In this document: one piece after another, positions 1 to 4,626 of the stretch
Position numbering within the stretch: position 1 is the first letter of the stretch
How the letters are laid out: each line of letters begins with the position of its first letter
Source of the DNA: an uncultured Collinsella sp.
Lineage (GTDB): Bacteria; Actinomycetota; Coriobacteriia; Coriobacteriales; Coriobacteriaceae
Direction: 5' to 3'
Assembly: GCA_900544425.1 (NCBI GenBank)
Contig: UQUX01000110.1
Span: forward strand, 1-5,780
DNA length: 5,780 bases
Position numbers and translations under genes: made by a program
The notes under the pieces: model-generated
Databases searched by the model: none
What the model was told of the DNA's origin: nothing
What the model saw: only the letters and a program-made list of their open reading frames with translations

Positions 1-1
1 C

Positions 2-505
2 GCCAGAAGGTGCAGGGCGTCTGGGGTCCTCTGCGCCCAGTCCGCCGCCCAGCACACCAGCGCCCCGGCCAGCAGCGTCCAGCCGGTCCTGATACCGCAG
101 GACGATGCCGCTCTCCTCGAAGCGGATCTCTCCGATCTGGGCGGTCATGCCCTTGGAGCGCAGCTGGCGCAGCAGCTCCAGATCGTCATCGGCGCTTCCA
201 CCCGAGCTGGTAATGAAGAGCGCATAGCCATCCTCGCGGCAGCGCTTTTCCAGGCTACCGGCGAGCGAGGCAAAAAAGCGGCTCTCGATGTTAGGGACGA
301 TAAGGCCCAGCGTGCGCGACTCGCGCATGACCAAACTACGCGCAATCTGGTTAGGAACATAGTGGTTGCGCGCCGCGACCTCCTTGATGAGTTTGCGGTT
401 TTCTTCCGAGATGCGACAGGGCCGATTATTGAGCACAAGCGAGACCGACGAGGGGGAAAGCCCCACCTCCTGGGCGATCTGCTTGAGGGTGACTTTGTTG
501 GCCAT
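2..505 (-). CDS. LacI-family transcriptional regulator, 5' part (cut by window edge)
   Basis: This is a DNA-binding sugar- or metabolite-responsive regulator; 168 codons are visible and the gene runs off the left edge. It starts at the ATG at 505-503, preceded by a good ribosome binding site (GGAAGGAG, 510-517). Residues about 5-24 form the LacI helix-turn-helix (TLKQIAQEVGLSPSSVSLVL). The hinge helix follows (NQIARSLVMR, 52-61), and then the first strand of the periplasmic-binding-protein-like effector domain (TLGLIVPNIESRFFASLAGSLE, roughly 65-86). The family normally continues after LLRQLRSKG (111-119) with a 'VDGxxx' strand. Here it reads MTAQIGEIRFEESG and then Gly/Arg/Pro-rich sequence unlike the family, so the last ~50 residues may reflect a frameshift, a rearrangement or an assembly join. 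The family call is firm. The ligand and target genes cannot be read from this sequence. It is transcribed divergently from murB. Confidence 0.88.
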   Translation of the reverse strand, partial: MANKVTLKQIAQEVGLSPSSVSLVLNNRPCRISEENRKLIKEVAARNHYVPNQIARSLVMRESRTLGLIVPNIESRFFASLAGSLEKRCREDGYALFITSSGGSADDDLELLRQLRSKGMTAQIGEIRFEESGIVLRYQDRLDAAGRGAGVLGGGLGAEDPRRPAPSG

Positions 506-540
506 CTCGCTCCTTCCGGGTTTACGCGCAATCTCTTGAA

Positions 541-546
541 AGTATA
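541..546 (-). promoter_or_regulatory. Putative -10 box for the LacI-family gene
   Basis: On the minus strand this reads TATACT, five of six matches to the sigma-70 -10 consensus, about 36 bases before the ATG. That would leave a short leader containing the ribosome binding site. The -35 region 17-18 bp upstream (around 564-570, reading CACCGA or TCACCG) is a poor match, so the promoter may need an activator or may be misplaced. Confidence 0.4.
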
Positions 547-639
547 GCGACTACCCCTCTACCTCGGTGATAAACACTTTACCAATCCGGTAGACGGCTG
601 TTTTATCGCCGCCAGCGCACCAAATCCGTCCGGGTGGGG

Positions 640-656
640 TATATTGCAATCGATTG
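640..656 (+). promoter_or_regulatory. Possible murB -10 box with overlapping CAATCGATTG palindrome
   Basis: TATATT at 640-645 is a plausible -10 hexamer about 44 bp before the murB ATG, but no recognisable -35 box lies 16-18 bp upstream. Directly after it, 647-656 is a perfect 10-bp palindrome (CAATCGATTG) with a central CG, as is common in operators of LacI-family proteins. A site here would cover the expected transcription start. Neither the promoter nor the operator role is proven, and 10-bp palindromes do arise by chance. Confidence 0.3.
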
Positions 657-688
657 ATGACAACAACCACCAAAAGGCGGATATTCGT

Positions 689-1651
689 ATGCACGAGAAC
701 GACTTTTTTAACGAGGACCTGCTGTGCGCGCTTGCTGGCGTTGCCGGCGAGGACAACGTGCTGATGAGCGAGCCCATGCGCGAGCACACCACGTTTAAGA
801 TCGGCGGCCCGGCCGACGTCTTTGTCACGCCCGATACCGAGCAGGGCCTCGTCGCCACGCTCGACACCTGTTATCGCTGCGACCTACCGCTCACCATCGT
901 GGGCAACGGCTCCGACCTGCTCGTCGGCGACAAGGGTATCCGCGGCGTTGTCGTGGCGCTGGGCGAAGGTCTCTCCAACATCACCGTCGACGGCACGCAC
1001 GTCACGGCGGCAGCCGGCGCGCTGCTTTCCGATGTCGCCGCGGCGGCAGCCGAGGCCGGCCTCACCGGCATGGAGCCCATCTCGGGCATCCCCGGATCGG
1101 TCGGCGGCGCCTGCTACATGAACGCCGGCGCCTACGGTGCCTGCATGGCAGACGTGCTGGAGTCTGTGCGCGTCTACAAGCCCGCCCGCATGCTCGACGA
1201 CGGCACCCGCGGCAGCGGCAACATCATCGAGTTCGATGTCGATGAGCTCAACCTGGGCTATCGCAAGAGTCGCATCGCCGACGACGGCTTTATCGTTCTT
1301 TCTGCCACCTTCAACCTCGCACCGGGCAACGCCGCGATGATCAAGGCCGACATGGACGACTACCGCCAGCGCCGCGAGGACAAGCAGCCGCTCGACATGC
1401 CGAGTGCCGGCTCCACTTTCAAGCGCCCCGAGGGCTACTTTGCCGGCAAGCTCATCATGGACGCCGGCCTGCGAGGACACGCCGTTGGCGGCGCGCAGGT
1501 AAGCGAAAAGCACTGCGGTTTTATCGTCAACGCCAACCACGCCACCGCCGCCGACGTTGACGAACTCATCCGCCACATCCAAACAACCGTCAAAGGCCAA
1601 TTCGACGTAGACCTAGAACCCGAAGTCCACCGAGTAGGCGAATTTTTATAA
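689..1651 (+). CDS. murB: UDP-N-acetylmuramate dehydrogenase (UDP-N-acetylenolpyruvoylglucosamine reductase)
   Basis: This cytoplasmic FAD enzyme reduces UDP-GlcNAc-enolpyruvate to UDP-MurNAc with NADPH, the second committed step of peptidoglycan synthesis. From the ATG at 689 it has 320 residues, near the usual ~300 of type II MurB. FAD-domain motifs are GNGSDLLV (72-79) and GIPGSVGG (133-140) followed by MNAGAYG (144-150). The substrate-site motif GYRKSR is at 190-195. PSAGSTFKRP (238-247) carries the catalytic Ser242 that protonates the intermediate, and LEPEVHRVG (309-317) carries the conserved Glu, so all expected active-site elements are present. The frame is open upstream to a TTG at 644, but the ATG is preferred: AAAGG lies about 10 bases before it, and the 15 extra residues look unlike MurB. 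The stretch 178-185 (YKPARMLDD region) is slightly longer than in many homologues. It is transcribed alone, divergent from the LacI-family gene and convergent with the hydrolase gene. Confidence 0.96.
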   Translation: MHENDFFNEDLLCALAGVAGEDNVLMSEPMREHTTFKIGGPADVFVTPDTEQGLVATLDTCYRCDLPLTIVGNGSDLLVGDKGIRGVVVALGEGLSNITVDGTHVTAAAGALLSDVAAAAAEAGLTGMEPISGIPGSVGGACYMNAGAYGACMADVLESVRVYKPARMLDDGTRGSGNIIEFDVDELNLGYRKSRIADDGFIVLSATFNLAPGNAAMIKADMDDYRQRREDKQPLDMPSAGSTFKRPEGYFAGKLIMDAGLRGHAVGGAQVSEKHCGFIVNANHATAADVDELIRHIQTTVKGQFDVDLEPEVHRVGEFL

Positions 1652-1654
1652 AAA

Positions 1655-1676
1655 GAAGGCCCCGAAAGGGGCCTTC
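1655..1676. terminator. Terminator hairpin after murB; T-tract favours the minus strand
   Basis: A perfect 9-bp stem (GAAGGCCCC / GGGGCCTTC) is closed by a GAAA tetraloop four bases after the murB stop. Read on the plus strand it is followed by ACCATATTC, which is not a T-run. Read on the minus strand it is followed by TTTTTATAAAAATT (1641-1654), which fits a classical intrinsic terminator. It therefore probably ends minus-strand transcripts coming from the hydrolase gene, and may also block or protect the murB transcript. Confidence 0.75.
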
Positions 1677-1728
1677 ACCATATTCATTCAGATAACCCAG
1701 TCCGGTGTGTCGCGCCCCGAACCCGAGA

Positions 1729-1864
1729 GGGCCGCGTGCCCGCCCGCATTATATTTGATTGATCGCGAGTTCCGCACGCAAAGAAGGCCACTTAATGTGG
1801 CCTTCGTCTTGCGCAGGACTGCCCGAGCAGGCAATCAAATATAATGCGGGCGGGCACGCGGCCC
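1729..1864. repeat. Long inverted repeat: perfect 33-bp arms around a 70-bp hairpin-containing spacer
   Basis: Positions 1729-1761 are the exact reverse complement of 1832-1864. Pairing resumes outside after two mismatches, giving about four further pairs to 1723/1870. The 70-bp spacer holds its own 9-bp hairpin (1783-1805) and partly complementary flanks (AGTTCCGC at 1769-1776 against GCGCAGGACT at 1811-1820), so the whole 148-bp block can fold into one long imperfect hairpin from either strand. It lies wholly between the convergent genes, ending 8 bp before the hydrolase stop codon. It has no open reading frame of its own and no obvious target-site duplication. It could be a MITE-like element, a strong bidirectional terminator or a structured 3' UTR. 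The repeat itself is directly visible; its role is not. Confidence 0.9.
1783..1805. terminator. Second GAAGGCC-type hairpin inside the inverted repeat
   Basis: The stem GAAGGCCAC / GTGGCCTTC (9 perfect pairs) has a 5-base loop TTAAT. It shares the GAAGGCC stem base and the preceding AAA with the hairpin at 1655-1676. T-runs after it are weak on both strands (GTCTTGCG on plus, TTTGCG on minus), so it is a weak intrinsic terminator at best and may serve as the apex of the larger fold. Confidence 0.5.
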
Positions 1865-1872
1865 CGTCGGCT

Positions 1873-3078
1873 TTACGACAGCGCAATACCGCCGAGCCAG
1901 CCCCAACGCACGCCAGAGCCAGTGCCATAGAAGCTAATAAACGAATCAAGCGACTTAGACGTAATGGCACCCTCGTTGCTCATAACGATACCGCCGCCAA
2001 CGTAGATACCCACATGACCGTAGATAAGGCCCGGAGCACCCGTGCCGCTGTGCGAGGAATCGGCCACGATCATGCCCACCTGCAGCGCCGAGCGATCGGA
2101 GCTATAGCACCAGGCGTTAAACATGTCGCACGCGTTGCCGCCAAAATAGCCCACGCCGGCGTTACGGAAGACATTGGTAACCCACGCCGCGCACCAGTTC
2201 TGACCCGGCGAAGGCGTGGAGTAGCACGCGTTGACGACGGCCTGCTGTTTGCCCGAGCCGGCATTCTGTTGCGGGGTTCCGGGCGCATACGATCCGCCAC
2301 CCGAGCTTGAACCACCCGAGTAGGAATTGTTCTTGTTCGCGGCGGCAGCGGCAGCGGCGGCCTTCCTGGCAGCCTCCTCAGCCTGGGCGGCAGCGAGGAT
2401 CTCGGAATCACGCTGAGCCATGAGCTCCTTGACATCGTCAGAGAGGCCGTTCAGAACCGTCTGGACTTCCTGCTGCTTGGCCTGCATGTCCTGCATCTGG
2501 GCAGTCTGCTGGTCCTTGAGCTTCTCTAAGTCGGCCTTCTGCGACTCGAGCTCGGTCTTTTGCGCATCGAGCTCTTCCTGGATGGTCTGAATGTCCTCGA
2601 TGGCGTCGCGGTCGCTCTTGTTGATCTTCTCAACGTAATGCGCGTTGGCGACGAGTTCCTCAAACGAGCCAGAGGCCAGCAGCAGCGACAGGATGTTCGT
2701 GCCGCCGGACTTGTAGCTGGCGGCCACGCGATCGGAAAGGTCGTTGCGTTTCTTCTTGAGCTCGGCCTTCTTTTCATCGATCTGGGCCTGCGTGTCGTCA
2801 ATCTTGCCCTGGACATTCTCGATGTCGTTGAGGGTCTGGGCATTCTTGTTGGCCAGCGCCGCATACTCATTTGCGATGCTGTCGAGCTGGGCCTGAACCT
2901 CGTCGAGCTGGGCCTGGGCGGCATTCAGTTTATCGGTTGTTTCTTTGGAAGCCTCCGCCGCATGGGCGCGAGCGGGCAGGCCAAAAAGAACTGCCGCAGA
3001 AGCGGCGCCGAACAGGGCCTTGAGGGCAGTGCGGCGCGAGAGCTCCTGGGAAAGGATGGAATCGCTGTTTGGTGACAT
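1873..3078 (-). CDS. Secreted coiled-coil peptidoglycan hydrolase, PcsB-like N-terminus with NlpC/P60-CHAP-type catalytic domain
   Basis: This is a predicted exported cysteine peptidase or amidase of 401 residues that remodels peptidoglycan during growth or division. Residues 1-40 are a signal peptide: SRRTALK at 14-20 matches the twin-arginine pattern except for Ala in place of Phe, then a hydrophobic stretch, with likely cleavage after AHA (38-40). Residues ~44-232 are heptad-rich coiled coil, broken by RVAASYKSGG...LLLASGSFEELV (117-143), the hallmark of PcsB/EnvC-type N-terminal domains. An Ala-run (239-247) and a Ser/Gly linker (252-263) follow. The catalytic domain (~280-401) shows Cys296 in NWCAAWV and His355 in YGHVGIYV; Asn368 in MSNEG may be the third residue. 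Cys285, 317 and 324 are additional. CHAP and NlpC/P60 are hard to separate by eye. The start has GGAG seven bases before ATG. The gene is single, divergent from galE. Confidence 0.9.
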   Translation of the reverse strand: MSPNSDSILSQELSRRTALKALFGAASAAVLFGLPARAHAAEASKETTDKLNAAQAQLDEVQAQLDSIANEYAALANKNAQTLNDIENVQGKIDDTQAQIDEKKAELKKKRNDLSDRVAASYKSGGTNILSLLLASGSFEELVANAHYVEKINKSDRDAIEDIQTIQEELDAQKTELESQKADLEKLKDQQTAQMQDMQAKQQEVQTVLNGLSDDVKELMAQRDSEILAAAQAEEAARKAAAAAAAANKNNSYSGGSSSGGGSYAPGTPQQNAGSGKQQAVVNACYSTPSPGQNWCAAWVTNVFRNAGVGYFGGNACDMFNAWCYSSDRSALQVGMIVADSSHSGTGAPGLIYGHVGIYVGGGIVMSNEGAITSKSLDSFISFYGTGSGVRWGWLGGIALS

Positions 3079-3139
3079 ATGTACTCCGTTACATGTTTAT
3101 TTATATGTCGCTCAACTCATACATATTAGCGTACATATG
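3074..3139. repeat. Cluster of ACATAT/ACATGT motifs between hydrolase start codon and promoter
   Basis: Five related copies occur within 66 bp: ACATATGT (3075-3082), ACATGT (3091-3096), ATATGT (3103-3108), ACATAT (3121-3126) and ACATAT (3133-3138). CATATGTAC at 3076-3084 is the exact inverse of GTACATATG at 3131-3139. In the leader RNA, GACAUAU (from 3109-3103) can pair with AUAUGUC (3080-3074), which includes the start codon. This may be a regulator-binding array or a start-codon-masking structure. The region is AT-rich, so part of it could be chance. Confidence 0.4.
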
Positions 3140-3150
3140 GCGCGTCCCAA
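3123..3150 (-). promoter_or_regulatory. Putative promoter of the hydrolase gene
   Basis: On the minus strand TTGGGA (3150-3145) and TAATAT (3128-3123) are separated by 16 bp, each with four of six consensus matches. Transcription would start near 3116 and give a leader of about 38 bases before the ATG. The spacer and -10 box coincide with copies of the ACATAT/ATATGT motif, so binding of a factor there would affect transcription. Confidence 0.35.
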
Positions 3151-3280
3151 CGATTTCCACGAACGGCAGGAAACTACAAGGTCAGCGGCTCGTAAGCAAA
3201 TGCCAAAGATCAGGTTATGCGTACGCAAGCTCTTCTATGAGTACGTTGGCACAATCCTCCGCTTTTCCTACAGCGCACGA

Positions 3281-3307
3281 TTTGGGCGTCCCTGCCTGCG
3301 CTATACT
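3281..3307 (+). promoter_or_regulatory. Putative galE promoter
   Basis: TATACT at 3302-3307 is a good -10 hexamer, identical to the one proposed for the LacI-family gene. The best -35 candidate is TTTGGG (3281-3286) at a short 15-bp spacing, so this half is uncertain. The leader would be about 30 bases and includes the ribosome binding site AGGAG (3335-3339). Confidence 0.4.
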
Positions 3308-3344
3308 CCCCTGAAGAAGTGTTCCTGATTCGATAGGAGACTAC

Positions 3345-4406
3345 ATGTCCAAAGCACTCGACCCCAAAGACACCTGCGTCCTCGTTACCGGTGGCGCCGG
3401 CTTTATCGGCTCGCACACCGTCGTTCAGCTGCTCGAGGGTGGCTACCAGGTCGTCATCGTCGATGATCTCTCCAACTCCAGCGCCGTCGCCGTCGACCGC
3501 GTCAAGACCATCGTGGGCGACGAGGCCGCCAAGAACCTCACCTTCTACGAGGCCAACGTGCTCGACCGCGATGCGATGAACAAGATCTTCGATACCCATC
3601 AGATCGACCGCGTCATCCACTTTGCCGGCTTTAAGGCCGTCGGCGAGTCGGTGAGCAAGCCCGTCGAATACTACCACAACAACATCGAGAACACCCTGGT
3701 GCTCATCGACGTCATGCGCAACCATGGCTGCAAGTCCATCATCTTCTCGAGCTCCTCGACCGTCTACGGCGACCCGGACAACCCGCCCGTCACCGAGGAG
3801 GATCCTAAGAAGCCCGCGACCAACCCCTATGGTTGGACCAAGTGGATGATCGAGCAGATCCTTATGGACGTCCACACCGCCGACCCCGAGTGGGACGTCG
3901 TGCTGCTCCGTTACTTCAACCCCATCGGCGCTCATCCGTCGGGCCTGATCGGCGAGGACCCCAAGGGCATCCCCAACAACTTGGTGCCCTATGTCGCCCA
4001 GGTCGCCGTGGGCAAGCTCGAGGCCGTTCAGGTCTTTGGCAACGACTACCCCACCCCCGACGGCACCGGCGTGCGCGACTACATCCACGTGTGCGATCTG
4101 GCCTCTGGTCACGTTGCCGCCCTTAACTGGATGAACGGCAAGACCGGCGTCGAGATCTTTAACTTGGGCACCGGCACCGGCACCTCGGTACTCGAGGTCG
4201 TCGCCGCCTTCTCCAAGGCTTGTGGCAAGGAGCTGCCCTACGTGATCCGCGAGCGCCGCGCCGGCGACATCGCTGCCAACTGGTGCGATGCCTCCAAGGC
4301 CGAGCGTATGATGGGCTGGAAGGCCCAGTACGACATCGCGGACATGTGCCGCGATAGCTGGAACTGGCAGAGCCACAACCCCAACGGCTTCGCCGACGCC
4401 GAGTAG
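3345..4406 (+). CDS. galE: UDP-glucose 4-epimerase
   Basis: This NAD-dependent cytoplasmic enzyme interconverts UDP-galactose and UDP-glucose in the Leloir pathway, and supplies UDP-galactose for surface glycans. It has 353 residues, close to the ~340 of the family, and is an extended short-chain dehydrogenase. The Rossmann motif GGAGFIG is at 16-22, then DDLSNS (40-45) for the adenine ribose. HFAGFKAVGES is at 92-102, and SSSSTVYG (135-142) holds the catalytic Ser/Thr region. The YxxxK pair is Tyr162 and Lys166 in NPYGWTKWMIE, with Trp where Arg is common. RYFNPIGAHPSGLIGEDP (189-206) and DGTGVRDYIHV (239-249) are typical GalE. The position equivalent to E. coli Tyr299 or human Cys307 appears to be Asn312 (AANWCDASKA), which may bear on acceptance of N-acetylated substrates. 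AGGAG stands five bases before the ATG. No other galactose gene is adjacent in the window. Confidence 0.96.
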   Translation: MSKALDPKDTCVLVTGGAGFIGSHTVVQLLEGGYQVVIVDDLSNSSAVAVDRVKTIVGDEAAKNLTFYEANVLDRDAMNKIFDTHQIDRVIHFAGFKAVGESVSKPVEYYHNNIENTLVLIDVMRNHGCKSIIFSSSSTVYGDPDNPPVTEEDPKKPATNPYGWTKWMIEQILMDVHTADPEWDVVLLRYFNPIGAHPSGLIGEDPKGIPNNLVPYVAQVAVGKLEAVQVFGNDYPTPDGTGVRDYIHVCDLASGHVAALNWMNGKTGVEIFNLGTGTGTSVLEVVAAFSKACGKELPYVIRERRAGDIAANWCDASKAERMMGWKAQYDIADMCRDSWNWQSHNPNGFADAE

Positions 4407-4428
4407 CAAAAACCTACATACCGCTCTT

Positions 4429-4462
4429 GCCCCGATCTCACGTTGTGAGGTCGGGGCTTTTT
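4429..4462 (+). terminator. Intrinsic terminator after galE
   Basis: A 13-bp stem (GCCCCGATCTCAC / GTGAGGTCGGGGC, with one G-T wobble) has a 3-base GTT loop and is followed by TTTTT. It lies 22 bases after the galE stop. It separates galE from malQ, so the two are probably not co-transcribed by default. Confidence 0.92.
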
Positions 4463-4511
4463 CATGGCATGTAACCATTCGCCGAAAATCGACCAACTTT
4501 TTTATCTTGCC

Positions 4512-4541
4512 TGTACATGTTTAAACAACATGTTTTACAAT
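4512..4541 (+). promoter_or_regulatory. Putative malQ promoter with an embedded 19-bp operator-like dyad
   Basis: TACAAT (4536-4541) is a good -10 hexamer; TGTACA (4512-4517) is a four-of-six -35 match at 18 bp. Almost the whole spacer is a dyad: ACATGTT (4515-4521), five bases, then AACATGT (4527-4533), with a perfect TGTTTAAACA palindrome at 4518-4527 inside it. A repressor bound here would occlude RNA polymerase. The leader to the malQ ATG would be about 80 bases. Confidence 0.45.
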
Positions 4542-4626
4542 AGGCGTATCGAATCAGAACATCGGAGGCGGACTGCACACCCATCGGCAGGCCGACCCCA
4601 CAACAAGAAGGTTGGTGAGCGCATTC

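Noticed and set aside
580..592. TACC-N5-GGTA dyad upstream of the LacI-family gene as an autoregulatory site
   Set aside because: The arms are only 4 bp and there is no second copy; too weak to separate from chance.
884..1600. Minus-strand 238-codon frame opposite murB
   Set aside because: Same antisense-shadow effect; murB has complete catalytic motifs on the plus strand.
1729..1864. Long inverted repeat as an integron attC site or CRISPR-like repeat
   Set aside because: The ends lack the RYYYAAC/GTTRRRY core sites of attC, no integrase or cassette is present, and there is only one pair of arms.
1759..2310. Plus-strand 183-codon frame across the inverted repeat and the 3' end of the hydrolase gene
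   Set aside because: It is antisense to the catalytic domain, starts in the non-coding repeat and shows no protein family signature.
2338..2370. GCGGCGGCAGCGGCAG tract as a phase-variable microsatellite
   Set aside because: The tract uses mixed Ala codons (GCC, GCG, GCT) coding the Ala linker; it is not a pure repeat and slippage is unlikely.
3218..3227. Perfect palindrome TGCGTACGCA in the divergent hydrolase-galE region
   Set aside because: It could be an operator, but it is over 70 bp from either proposed promoter, has no second copy in the window and does not extend beyond 10 bp.
3210..4496. Minus-strand open frame of 428 codons antisense to galE
   Set aside because: It mirrors galE, whose codon pattern leaves the opposite strand open. 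The product is Val/Gly/Asp-rich with no recognisable domain.
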